From the NCBI GenBank assembly GCA_035495435.1, contig DATJFV010000054.1, positions 6,521 to 70,520 of the forward strand: DNA of 64,000 bases, written 5' to 3'. Positions 24,776 to 33,341 of this stretch are shown here, in pieces. The stretch's first letter is position 1. Every line of letters starts with the position of its first letter. The DNA comes from JBDSKH01 sp035495435 (GTDB lineage: Bacteria; Actinomycetota; Actinomycetes; Actinomycetales; Microbacteriaceae). Both the position numbers and the translations under genes were made by a program. A model generated the notes under the pieces. The model had not been told where the DNA came from. It did no database searches and worked only from the letters and a program-made list of their open reading frames with translations.

Positions 24776-25152
24776 TTTTTGCTCCGTGAGAAGGCGCGAC
24801 GCCACGTTGCGTCGGGCGCGGGAGCCGGCGGGGGCCGGTGTTGTGGGGGAGGGGAAATGCGACCGCGGAGGCGGCCTGGGGGCGGCGGGGGCCGTCCGGG
24901 GGCTGTGGGTGCGGCTGGGCGCTTCGGGTGCGCGACGCCGGGTGAATCAGGGGGGGTCGGGTTAGCGGGGCTGCTTCTCCTTGGTTCGGGTTGTCCCGAT
25001 GATATGCGTCCCCCCTTTGGGGGACAAGAGGACTTTCGTCCTAGGTATCCGCACCCTGAACGGCGGCGCTCTCAGCCCGCCACCGTTCCAGGTGAAGACG
25101 GCGCCGCGCCCCTGTGTCTCAGCCCACGGGGCGCGACGCCGCCGCTCAGCGG
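24776..25152. other. 377-bp leader region of surface gene A
   Basis: No gene is seen. The part nearest the gene (24776-24965) is G-rich on the plus strand, so the mRNA leader is C-rich. Further upstream are two adjacent perfect dyads (25008-25042). The remainder toward 25152 is the 3' flank of surface gene B and shows no obvious U-tract terminator. Promoter position is not obvious. Confidence 0.5.
25008..25042. promoter_or_regulatory. Two adjacent dyads upstream of surface gene A
   Basis: GTCCCCC-CTTT-GGGGGAC (25008-25025) and AGGAC-TTTC-GTCCT (25029-25042). On the minus strand the second one has a GAAA loop. They could be the terminator of gene B, whose stop is 110 bp away, or an operator: GGAC-TTTC-GTCC resembles the GGACTTTNGTCC core of DosR/NarL-type sites. 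The 11-mer CTTTGGGGGAC also occurs upstream of gene B. Confidence 0.45.
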
Positions 25153-27042
25153 CTAGGCCTCGACTCGCCCGCGGCGGACCGCGCGCATGGCGAACATGAC
25201 CAGGCCGGCGACCACGAGCATGTCAGCCGCGATGAGCAGCCCCGTGGGGGACTGACCCGTCATGGCGAGCGTGTCGGTGTCGCAGACAGAGGGCTTCTTG
25301 AAGTCGATCGTCCAGCTGGTCTGCTGACCGACGTCGAAGCCCCAGGCGGGCGCGTTGGGCGCCGCCGTGATCGTGATGGTGCGGGTGCCCGAGACCGTGT
25401 ACTTGCCCTGGGAGACCTGCGAGCCGTTGACCGTCCAGATGACCGCGTTTGCGTCGTTCTGGTCGTTGCTCAGGGTGTACGACCCGTTCGAGAAGCACCC
25501 GATCTGGCTCGAGGTCACCGCGGGCGTGACGATGCCCTCGGTCGGCAGGCAGAAGCCCGGCGCGATGTCGACCGGCCACGATGTGACCGCACCGTCCTTG
25601 ATCGTGTACTTCGTCGGGTCGTCCGGCGCTGCCGTGACCGTGTGGGCTCCGGGGGTGACCGTGATCGGCACGCCGGCCGCCTGCGGCACTCCGTCGATGA
25701 AGTACTGGATGTGGGCCACCGGGGTCAGGGTGATGGTGCCGTCGACCAGCACCGGGTTCTGCACGTCGCTGTCGTCGCAATACTGATCGATGCCGGCAGG
25801 CTCGATCGGGGTGAGCTCGCCCTTGCAGTCGCCGGGGTTGGCGAACGTGTAGGAGAACTGCGTGAACGTCACCTGGTACTTGGTGGCGTCGTCGGCCACG
25901 GCGGTGACCACGATCGCGTCGCCGGGTTGCACCGGGAAGGTCTGGTCGCCGGTGAGCACCACGTCGGTGAAGCCGCCGCCGTTGACACTGACCTGGTAGA
26001 CCACGTGCTCGGTGTAGTACAGCGTGTAGCTCTGCTGCGGCACGACGCCGGGGTGGTTCACCACGTCGCAGGTGCCGGTGGTCACCGCGGGGGCCTTCGG
26101 CTTCTTCTCGACCAGGCACTGATCGGCCGGGTTGATGTCGAAGTCCCAGATCTTGGTGCCGCCCTTGAGCGTGTAGTAGTTGGCCGTGTCACCGCGCGCG
26201 ATGATCTCGATCGCGGTCACGCCATCCGGGATGTCGTAGGTGCCCGCAGGGGTCACGGTCTCGGTGCCGTTGATCTTGACCGAGTAGATGACGCCCGTGG
26301 TGGCGGGAATCGTGTAGGTGGGCAGCTTGTGCGTGCCCGGGCCGGTGCAGACCGACTGCGCGACGTCGGGGGTCACCGGGTCGACCTCGACCGTGCAGGC
26401 GTCCGTCGGGGCCGCGAAGGTGAAGCTCCACGTGGAGGTGCCCGAGAGCTTGTACTTCGGGTCGGTCACGCCGGCGACGATGTTCACCGTGCTGCCGTTG
26501 GTCGCCGGGTAGGTGCCGGCGGGCTTCTCGACCCCGTCGACCGTGTACTTCACCCCGGTCACTGCGTCGAGCGTGTAGGTCGGATCCGTGTAGTGGTTCG
26601 GGCCGTCGCAGACCGACGGATGCGGGGTCGCGTTCGCCGTCACGGTCAGACACCCGGTCGGGAAGGAGTCCTTGCCGAACCATCCGCTGTTCGACGTGTA
26701 CACGTCGTCGCTGGTGGTCGAGGTGTTGCCGTCCCAGAAGCCGGTCAGGTCGAGCTCGAGGTTCTGCGGGGTCGAGACGTACTGGATGAAGTGCTTGGTC
26801 TCGCTGAAGCCGAAGCTGGTGCCCACGGGCACAACCGCGGTGTTGCTCGACGCCGTGATGACCTCGGTCTTGTTCGACTCGGAGTTGGTGACCGCCCAGT
26901 CCACCTTGTAGCTGCCGTCTGTGGCGCAGGTGACTGTCGGGTTGATGGTGTTGTGGTGCGCGCTGGCCGGTGAGGCCACGAGGGCGACCACGCCCAGGGA
27001 GAGGACGGCGGTGATGGCGCCGGCGAGGAACTTCTTCAACAT
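25153..27042 (-). CDS. LAXTG-anchored repeat surface protein B
   Basis: 629 residues. The signal peptide MLKKFLAGAITAVLSLGVVA with ASPASA cleavage region (about 1-29) leads into HHNTINPTVTCATDGSYKVDW. The body is a series of 70-95-residue beta modules, each bounded by Cys-containing segments (for example SVCDGPNHYTDPTYTLDAVTG and SVCTGPGTHKLPTYTIPATTG), then a SYTLSNDQNDANAVIWTVNG module homologous to that of protein A. LAMTG at about 592-596, a helix and RAVRRGRVEA form the sorting signal. The ATG at 27042 follows AAGGA. Probably covalently fixed to peptidoglycan by the class E sortase at 58767. Confidence 0.82.
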   Translation of the reverse strand: MLKKFLAGAITAVLSLGVVALVASPASAHHNTINPTVTCATDGSYKVDWAVTNSESNKTEVITASSNTAVVPVGTSFGFSETKHFIQYVSTPQNLELDLTGFWDGNTSTTSDDVYTSNSGWFGKDSFPTGCLTVTANATPHPSVCDGPNHYTDPTYTLDAVTGVKYTVDGVEKPAGTYPATNGSTVNIVAGVTDPKYKLSGTSTWSFTFAAPTDACTVEVDPVTPDVAQSVCTGPGTHKLPTYTIPATTGVIYSVKINGTETVTPAGTYDIPDGVTAIEIIARGDTANYYTLKGGTKIWDFDINPADQCLVEKKPKAPAVTTGTCDVVNHPGVVPQQSYTLYYTEHVVYQVSVNGGGFTDVVLTGDQTFPVQPGDAIVVTAVADDATKYQVTFTQFSYTFANPGDCKGELTPIEPAGIDQYCDDSDVQNPVLVDGTITLTPVAHIQYFIDGVPQAAGVPITVTPGAHTVTAAPDDPTKYTIKDGAVTSWPVDIAPGFCLPTEGIVTPAVTSSQIGCFSNGSYTLSNDQNDANAVIWTVNGSQVSQGKYTVSGTRTITITAAPNAPAWGFDVGQQTSWTIDFKKPSVCDTDTLAMTGQSPTGLLIAADMLVVAGLVMFAMRAVRRGRVEA

Positions 27043-27395
27043 GCTCGGGATGTCCTTGCTGAGAGGAGGCCCGCGCGGGGGCGCGGGTGATGCATGGGGT
27101 CGCGACATCCGCGCGCGAGCGCGCGCGGGCGCATCCGGAGTGGACCGGTCGGGGAACGGGACGCGACTCGGGGAAGTCGCGGAGGTGGGGAGTGTGGGGG
27201 GTTCGGGAGAGGGAGAGGGGGGTCGGGCTCCTTGGGGGGTGACAGTCCGTGGGGGGAGCGGATACGCGATTCGGGAGCGCATCCGCGCGGACAGCAGCGA
27301 CGGTACCACGTCCCCCAAAGTGCCGACACCCGTTCGGGGGTCACCCGTGGGGAAGGGAGCGGGTGAAGGGGCGGGTTAAGGCAGCCTGTGGGTGG
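27043..27395. other. 353-bp leader region of surface gene B
   Basis: No gene is seen. The plus strand carries six G-runs of 3-6 bases between 27187 and 27227, so the mRNA leader is C-rich and G-poor there. The 11-mer GTCCCCCAAAG at 27310-27320 is the complement of the CTTTGGGGGAC found upstream of surface gene A. GC-alternating sequence occurs around 27112-27131. Confidence 0.5.
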
Positions 27396-28301
27396 TCAGT
27401 GCACGTACTCGAGCAGGTCGAAGCCGACCGTGCGCATCGCGTCGAGCACGCGCAGTCGCGCGGCGATCCCGCTGTCGTTGAACTGCACCGACACCGCGTA
27501 GGCGACGCCGGCGCGCGGCCCGCGCAGTACGCCCGCCTCGGCGCGCACCCCGGCATCCGTGCCCGTCTTGTTAACCAGCAGCAGGCCGTGGTCGCTGCCG
27601 CGATGCGACAGCGGGTCGAGCCCGAACGCGCTGGCGACCATCGAGAGGTCGGCGTTCAACGACAACCAGCCCAGCACTCGGGACGAGGTGAGGTTGTCCA
27701 CGATGTCGCCGCGTGCGAGGCCGGCGAACAGCCACATCAGTTCGGCCGTCGACCCGACCGACAGCTGCGGGGCGTCGTCGGGGCCGCGCGAGTCGCGGAC
27801 CAGGTCGAGGAGTGCGGTGCGCAGCAGTCCGAGCGACTCGGTGCGTTCGCGCACCGCATGCAGGCCGACCTGACGCAGCAGCACGTTGGTGGCCAGGTTG
27901 TCCGAGGTGGCGCCGACCAGCGACGCGAGGTCGGCGATCGGCAGCGAGGGCGCCTGCAGGTGCTGCCAGACGCCCGAGTCGCCCACGGCATCCCGTGGCG
28001 TCTTGTCGAGGATGCCGTAAGCGTCGGCATCGCGCTCGGTGAGCCGCGCCGACACCTCGATGAGCAGCAGGATCTTGCCGATCGAGGCGGTGGGCAGCAC
28101 GATGCGCTCATCGATGGCGACCAGCACCCGGCCGCTGTCGAGATCCATCACCGACGCCGACACCTGCGCGCCCTCATACGCCAGGTCGCCGAGCGCCGTG
28201 AACGTGTTCGAGAAGCTGTCCGCCCGCAGGCCGCGGTGCTGCGGCTCGCGTGGCGTTCGCACGCGCGAGCTGCGTTCGCGGATGGGGGCGATCTCTACCA
28301 A
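27396..28301 (-). CDS. Serine hydrolase of the class A beta-lactamase fold
   Basis: 301 residues from TTG 28301; GTG 28262 (288 residues) is the main alternative. The three active-site elements are in order: TASIGK (Ser73 and Lys76), SDN (133-135) and KTG (245-247). No RxExxxN omega-loop motif with the deacylating Glu of true class A beta-lactamases is visible between SDN and KTG, and there is no signal peptide. A peptidase- or esterase-type role is therefore more likely than resistance. The start lies within the last codons of the M13 peptidase gene, so the two are translationally coupled. Confidence 0.8.
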   Translation of the reverse strand: MVEIAPIRERSSRVRTPREPQHRGLRADSFSNTFTALGDLAYEGAQVSASVMDLDSGRVLVAIDERIVLPTASIGKILLLIEVSARLTERDADAYGILDKTPRDAVGDSGVWQHLQAPSLPIADLASLVGATSDNLATNVLLRQVGLHAVRERTESLGLLRTALLDLVRDSRGPDDAPQLSVGSTAELMWLFAGLARGDIVDNLTSSRVLGWLSLNADLSMVASAFGLDPLSHRGSDHGLLLVNKTGTDAGVRAEAGVLRGPRAGVAYAVSVQFNDSGIAARLRVLDAMRTVGFDLLEYVH

Positions 28302-30280
28302 ATGGTGACCCTGTCCTCCGGATCGAGCCACAGCTTGTCGCTCGAGGTCACATCGAAAGTCGAGTAGAACACGTCGATGTTACGGACGATCTGGTTGCAG
28401 CGGAACTCGTTCGGCGAATGCGGGTCGATCGAGAGCAGCCGCTGGGCCTCCTCGTCACGCAGCTTGATCTGCCAGGCCTGGGCCCAGCTGAGGAAGAAGC
28501 GCTCGGCACCGGTCAGCCCGTCGATCACCGGCGGCTCGGCCCCCTTCAGCGAAAGGAGGTAGGCCTTCCACGCGATGCCGAGGCCGCCCAGGTCGCCGAT
28601 GTTCTCGCCGATCGTCAAGTCGCCCTTGACGTGGTGGCCGGGCAGCTGCGCCGGCTCGAGCGCGTCGTACTGGGCGATGAGCGACGCCGTGCGCGCCTCG
28701 AACGCGGCCCGGTCCTCGGCGGTCCACCAGTCGGTGAGCCGGCCGTCGCCGTCGTACTGCGAGCCCTGGTCGTCGAACCCGTGCCCGATCTCGTGCCCGA
28801 TCACCGCGCCGATCGCGCCGTAGTTGGCCGCGGCATCCCGCCCCTCATCGAAGAACGGATCCTGAAGGATCGCGGCCGGGAACACGATCTCGTTGAAGCC
28901 GGGGTTGTAGTAGGCGTTGATCGTCTGCGGCGTCATGAACCACTCGTCGCGGTCGATGGGCTTGCCGATCTTGCCCAGCTCGCGCTGGAACTCGAACTCG
29001 GTGGTCGCCCGCACGTTCGCCAACAGGTCATCGGGCACGATCTGCAGCGCCGAGTAGTCGCGCCAGCGCACCGGATAGCCGATTTTCGGGGTGAACTTCG
29101 ACAGCTTGTCGAGCGCGCGCTCCCGGGTGGCGGGCGTCATCCACTCCAGCGTCTCGATCGACTGCCGGTAGGCGGCGACCAGGTTCGCCACCAGCTCATC
29201 CATCGCGGTCTTGGCCGCGGGGCTGAAGTGCCGCTCGACGTAGATGCGACCCACGGCCTCACCCATGGCGCCCTCGACGATCGAGACGCCGCGCTTCCAG
29301 CGGGCACGCAGCTCGGGGGTGCCGGTGAGCACCTTGCCGTAGAAGTCGAAGTTGGCGTTCACCACCTCGGCGTGCAGGTACGGCGCCGAGGCGCGGATGA
29401 CCTGCCAGGCCAGCCAGTCCTTCCACGAGTCGAGGCTGTCGTCGGTCAGGAGAGCCGCCAGCCCCTCGACGAAGCTCGGCTCGCGCAGGACCACCTCAGC
29501 GAACGATCCGGCCGGCACGTCGAGCGCGCCCAGCCAGGTGTCGAGCAGCTCTCCGCCGGCGAGCGCCGCGACCTCGGTCCACGGCATCGGGTTGTAGGTG
29601 GCCTGGCTGTCGCGGGTGCGCACGTTGTCCCAGTGGTGGGATGCGATGGCCGCCTCGAGCTCGAACACCCGCTGCGCGCGCGTGGCGGCGTCATCGAGCC
29701 CGGCCATGCCCAGCATCCGCTCGAGGTGCGCGCGGTAGGCGGTGCGGATCTTCTCGAACTTCTCGTCGCGGAAGTACGACTCGTCGGGCAGGCCGATGCC
29801 GCCCTGCTCCAGGAACACCAGGTAGCGCTCGGGGTCGCCGGGGTCGTTGTCGACGAACGCCTGCAGGAATCCGCCCGCGCCGAGCCGCTCGAGCCGGCCG
29901 AGTTCGCGCAGCAGCGCCGGAATCGAGTCGACGGCCGCGATCGCTTCGAAGTCGGGCGCCAGCGGCGACCAGCCCCGCTCCTCGATGCGCGCCTCGTCCA
30001 TGAAGCTTCCGTACAGGTCGCCGACCTTCGCCTCCTCGGTGCCGGCTGCGGCATCCTGCGCCTCTTCGATGATCTCGCGCACGGCTTGCTCGGCCTCCTC
30101 GGCCAGCACGTAGAACGAGCCGTACCGGGCCTTGTCGCTGGGAATCTCGGTACGCGCGATCCACTTTCCGTTGACGTGCCGGAACAGGTCGTCCTGGGGG
30201 CGGATGGCGGGGTCGAGCTCGTCGAGCCGGATGCCGGAGCTGAGGGGGGCGGACGGTTCGGTTTGCGTGCTCGATGCCAT
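28295..30280 (-). CDS. pepO: M13 family zinc metallopeptidase (PepO-like)
   Basis: 661 residues, normal for neprilysin-like M13 enzymes. VIGHEIGHGFDDQGSQYDGDG near residue 495 holds the HExxH zinc site, and ENIGDLGGLGIA the third ligand Glu. NAYYNPGFNEIVFPAAIL is the NAYY substrate-binding motif and the C-terminus ends with the family-typical W. No signal peptide or membrane helix is seen, so it acts in the cytoplasm, as described for bacterial PepO. The ATG 30280 is 17 bp from the divergent SDR gene start. Confidence 0.93.
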   Translation of the reverse strand: MASSTQTEPSAPLSSGIRLDELDPAIRPQDDLFRHVNGKWIARTEIPSDKARYGSFYVLAEEAEQAVREIIEEAQDAAAGTEEAKVGDLYGSFMDEARIEERGWSPLAPDFEAIAAVDSIPALLRELGRLERLGAGGFLQAFVDNDPGDPERYLVFLEQGGIGLPDESYFRDEKFEKIRTAYRAHLERMLGMAGLDDAATRAQRVFELEAAIASHHWDNVRTRDSQATYNPMPWTEVAALAGGELLDTWLGALDVPAGSFAEVVLREPSFVEGLAALLTDDSLDSWKDWLAWQVIRASAPYLHAEVVNANFDFYGKVLTGTPELRARWKRGVSIVEGAMGEAVGRIYVERHFSPAAKTAMDELVANLVAAYRQSIETLEWMTPATRERALDKLSKFTPKIGYPVRWRDYSALQIVPDDLLANVRATTEFEFQRELGKIGKPIDRDEWFMTPQTINAYYNPGFNEIVFPAAILQDPFFDEGRDAAANYGAIGAVIGHEIGHGFDDQGSQYDGDGRLTDWWTAEDRAAFEARTASLIAQYDALEPAQLPGHHVKGDLTIGENIGDLGGLGIAWKAYLLSLKGAEPPVIDGLTGAERFFLSWAQAWQIKLRDEEAQRLLSIDPHSPNEFRCNQIVRNIDVFYSTFDVTSSDKLWLDPEDRVTIW

Positions 30281-30297
30281 GGTGGAAGCCTACGAGC

Positions 30298-31284
30298 ATG
30301 TCTGCTCTGCGGGTCCTGATCGTCGGCGGCAACGGTGTGATCAGCGGCTCGTGCAGCCGACTGGCCGTGGAACGGGGCATGTCGGTCACGCTGCTGAACC
30401 GCGGCACCGACACCCGGCGGCCGCCGATCGAGGGCGTCGAGACGGTGATCGGCGATGCCGGCGACCCGGCGTCGATCCGGGCGGCGCTGGGGACGCGCGA
30501 GTTCGATGTGGTCGCCAACTTCCGCGCCTTCGTGCCGGCGCAGGTCGAGGCCGACATCGAGCTGTACGCCGGGCGCACCGGTCAGTACCTGTTCATCTCG
30601 TCGGCGTCGGCGTATCAGAAGCCGATCGCGCACCTGCCGATCACCGAGTCGACGCCGTTGCACAACCCGTTCTGGCAGTACTCGCGCGACAAGATCGCGT
30701 GCGAGGACGTGCTGGTGCGGGCCTACCGCGATTCCGGTTTCCCGATGACGATCGTGCGCCCGTCGCACACCTACGACCCGACGCTGATCCCGCTGGACGG
30801 CGGCTGGACGACACTCGCCCGCATCCGCGACGGTCGCCCGGTGGTCGTGCACGGCGACGGCACGTCGCTGTGGACCCTGACCCACGCCCGCGATTTCGCA
30901 CGCGCCTTCGTCGGCCTGTTCGGCAACCCGCACGCGCTCGGGACGGCGGTGCACATCACCTCGGACGAGTCGCTCACCTGGAACGCGATCGCGGGCCTCT
31001 TCGGCCGCGCGCTCGGGGTCGAGCCGCGCATCGTGCACGTGGCGAGCGACGCGATCGCTCGTGAGCTGCCGGCGGTCGGTGACGGGCTGCTGGGCGACAA
31101 GGCCCACTCGGTGCTGTTCGACACCACCAAGATCAAGCGCCTGGTGCCCGGATGGGTGGCGACGACACCGTTCGCCGAGGGCGCCCGCGAGATCGTGGAC
31201 TGGTATCTCGCCGACCCGTCCCGGCAGGTGGTCGACGCCGAGCGGGACGCGGCCTACGACCGGCTGGTCGCCGCGCACGGTTAG
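30298..31284 (+). CDS. NAD-dependent epimerase/dehydratase family protein (extended SDR)
   Basis: 328 residues. VLIVGGNGVISGSCSRLAVE is the nucleotide-binding start. SSASAYQK followed by YSRDKIACEDVL provides the Ser/Tyr/Lys catalytic set of extended short-chain dehydrogenases, and TIVRPSHTYDPTLIP the C-terminal substrate region. The closest resemblance is to the bacterial CSP41-like group, whose substrates are not settled. It overlaps the convergent regulator gene by 4 bp (31281-31284). Confidence 0.85.
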   Translation: MSALRVLIVGGNGVISGSCSRLAVERGMSVTLLNRGTDTRRPPIEGVETVIGDAGDPASIRAALGTREFDVVANFRAFVPAQVEADIELYAGRTGQYLFISSASAYQKPIAHLPITESTPLHNPFWQYSRDKIACEDVLVRAYRDSGFPMTIVRPSHTYDPTLIPLDGGWTTLARIRDGRPVVVHGDGTSLWTLTHARDFARAFVGLFGNPHALGTAVHITSDESLTWNAIAGLFGRALGVEPRIVHVASDAIARELPAVGDGLLGDKAHSVLFDTTKIKRLVPGWVATTPFAEGAREIVDWYLADPSRQVVDAERDAAYDRLVAAHG

Positions 31285-31739
31285 GGTGCGCGCTCGGCCT
31301 TCCACTCCTCGAGCAGGCCGGGCAGCCGCCGGCGCATGAAGGCGAAGAAGTCCGCGGTCTCGCGGATGCGATCCAGTGCCGGCGACTCCGGCAGCCCCTC
31401 CACGGGCGCCCGCATCGCGTCCTCGATGCGCTGGTAGATGTCACCCCGCGTGAACGAACCGGCGTACCAGGGACTGTCGCCGAGGGAGTACTCGTGCTTG
31501 CGGGTGCCGGGGATCGTGGTGCTGCGCACGAATCCGACGACGCCGAGGTACTTCACCGCGCCCGAGATCGCGGCGGGGCTGGCCTGCAGCCGGGAAGCGA
31601 GCTCCTCGGCGGTGGCCTTCCCGTCCGGCGTCGCCGTCAGCGCCATGAGCACGCGTGCCGGCATCCGGGGGAAGCCCTGGGCGGCGAGCTCGCTCGCAGC
31701 GCGCTCGACGAACGCGGCGAACGGGTCGGCGGAGGTCAC
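31281..31739 (-). CDS. GbsR/MarR-type winged-helix regulator of the ABC exporter
   Basis: 152 residues. FPRMPARVLMALTATPDGKATAEELASRL begins the winged helix, ASPAAISGAVKYLGVVGFV is the recognition part, and PGTRKHEYSL forms the wing, as in GbsR-like regulators that sit next to drug exporters. The C-terminal half is helical. The GTG 31739 overlaps the ABC permease stop by 4 bp. It is the last gene of the operon and probably binds the 16-bp palindrome in front of the ATPase gene, giving self-controlled export. Confidence 0.82.
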   Translation of the reverse strand: MTSADPFAAFVERAASELAAQGFPRMPARVLMALTATPDGKATAEELASRLQASPAAISGAVKYLGVVGFVRSTTIPGTRKHEYSLGDSPWYAGSFTRGDIYQRIEDAMRAPVEGLPESPALDRIRETADFFAFMRRRLPGLLEEWKAERAP

Positions 31740-33340
31740 GTGGTCAAGTCTCGCCGACGGAAGCCGACCACGGCGAGCACGGCGGCAGCGACCGCGACCC
31801 CGCCGACCACGATGGTGGGAAACCAGTCGTCGGCCGGCAGCGCCGGCACGTTCGCGATCGGACTGATCGCCTGCACCACCCGCTCGTCGACGCCCATCAA
31901 TCCGCCGAACATGCCGATGCCGGCGAGCAGCCCGTAGATCCCCCAGCCGAGGCCGATCGCCGCCTGCGGAACAACCGCCACCACCAGCGCCACGATCGCC
32001 CCGAACGACACGGCCGCCGGAATCGCCACCACGGCCGACCCGAGCGACAACCAGGCGTTGTCGCTGTCGCCGAGCACCCCGAACGACAGCGCCGCCGCCG
32101 CACCCGTGGCCAGCAGCACGGCCGCGGCGGTCAGTGCGGCCACGAGCAGGAACGCACCGAGCCAGCGGGCGCGTGACAGCGGCGCAGCGAGCACCGCCTC
32201 GAGGTGCCCGGCGGTTTCCTCCTCGCGCATCCGCAGCATCGCCTGGACCCCGGCGGCTCCCGCCACCGCGGCGATCATCACGAACACCGCGATCAGCAGC
32301 GCCCGTCCGATCTCTCGGGAGTCGGTGTGCCCGAGACTGGCGAGAATCGCCTGAATCTGAGGGTTGGCGATCTGCGGATCGGCGACCGCCGAGACGAGTG
32401 ATCCGAGCGCGAGGCCGAGCAGCGCGGAGCCGCCCGCCCAGGCAACCAGCGCAGGCCACTGCAGTCGCCACGCGAGAGCCACCGGATTCCCGAACCCGGC
32501 GCGGGCGCGCTCGCGGCCGGACCGCTCGGGCACGAGACCTTCTCCGAGCTCGCGCCGCGCGTGGATCAGAAGCGCCGCCGTCACCGACACCAGCGCGAGC
32601 GCCATGAGCGCCGCGACCGGCCACCACCGATCGGCGGTGAAGGCCAGCGTTTGCTGACCCCAGCCGATCGGGCTCAGCGCGCTGGGCCAGGCCGGATCGA
32701 GCGTCAGAGCGGTGACATCCGCCCGGCCCAGGGCATCACCGGCGGCACGGAACGCGTACGCCCCGAGCACGAGCACCACCCCCACGCCGTTCGCACCGCG
32801 CGAGGTGATGGTCAGCTCGCCCGCGATCATCGTGAGGCCGAGGAACGCCAGGCCGGTGACGGCGAGGGCCGCCGCGCTCAGCGCACTGCCCCCGAGGTCG
32901 AGGCCGGCAGAGGCGTACCCGCCCACTGCGAGCACGGCGAAGAGCGCGTTGGCGACGACGGCCAGCACGAGCGTCGCGGCCGTCGGCGCGAGGCGCGAGA
33001 CGGGCGCCGCCAGCACCAGTTCGCGGCGCCCGCGTTCCTCGTCGCCGCGACCGTGGCGGGTGGCGAGGAACACATTCATCAGCCCGATCGTGACGGCGAG
33101 GAAGGCGAACGACTGGAAGTGCACCGCCGACCCCAGGGAGTCGCCATTCGGGATGCCGCGGAGGGCCAGCAGGGCCGGCGTCGCGAGCGCAACCGCAAGG
33201 ATGCCGGCGCGGTCGGTGACGTCGCCGTACTCCGAGCCGACGGCGGTGGCGGCGGTGGTGAGCAGCAGCACCGTCCCGAGGATCCAGATCGGCAGCGTGA
33301 TCCGGTCGCGCCGGGCCTGCTGCAGCAGGATGCGCACCAT
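31736..33340 (-). CDS. ABC transporter permease, antibiotic-exporter type
   Basis: 534 residues and about 12 transmembrane helices in two similar halves, as in the polyketide/tetronasin-type exporter permeases of actinobacteria (one polypeptide with two membrane domains). Each half begins with a cytoplasmic amphipathic helix and a loop with Arg-Glu-Glu-Glu (MREEETAGHLEAVLAAPLSR). The ATG at 33340 lies 1 bp downstream of the ATPase stop codon. Substrate unknown; probably a toxic amphiphile. Confidence 0.85.
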   Translation of the reverse strand: MVRILLQQARRDRITLPIWILGTVLLLTTAATAVGSEYGDVTDRAGILAVALATPALLALRGIPNGDSLGSAVHFQSFAFLAVTIGLMNVFLATRHGRGDEERGRRELVLAAPVSRLAPTAATLVLAVVANALFAVLAVGGYASAGLDLGGSALSAAALAVTGLAFLGLTMIAGELTITSRGANGVGVVLVLGAYAFRAAGDALGRADVTALTLDPAWPSALSPIGWGQQTLAFTADRWWPVAALMALALVSVTAALLIHARRELGEGLVPERSGRERARAGFGNPVALAWRLQWPALVAWAGGSALLGLALGSLVSAVADPQIANPQIQAILASLGHTDSREIGRALLIAVFVMIAAVAGAAGVQAMLRMREEETAGHLEAVLAAPLSRARWLGAFLLVAALTAAAVLLATGAAAALSFGVLGDSDNAWLSLGSAVVAIPAAVSFGAIVALVVAVVPQAAIGLGWGIYGLLAGIGMFGGLMGVDERVVQAISPIANVPALPADDWFPTIVVGGVAVAAAVLAVVGFRRRDLTT

Positions 33341-33341
33341 G

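Noticed and set aside
25029..25042. Riboswitch in the leader of surface gene A
   Set aside because: The two short dyads do not form a known riboswitch architecture, and they lie about 230-270 bp from the start codon.
27396..28301. Antibiotic-resistance beta-lactamase
   Set aside because: No signal peptide and no recognisable omega-loop Glu motif; the context is a cytoplasmic peptidase.
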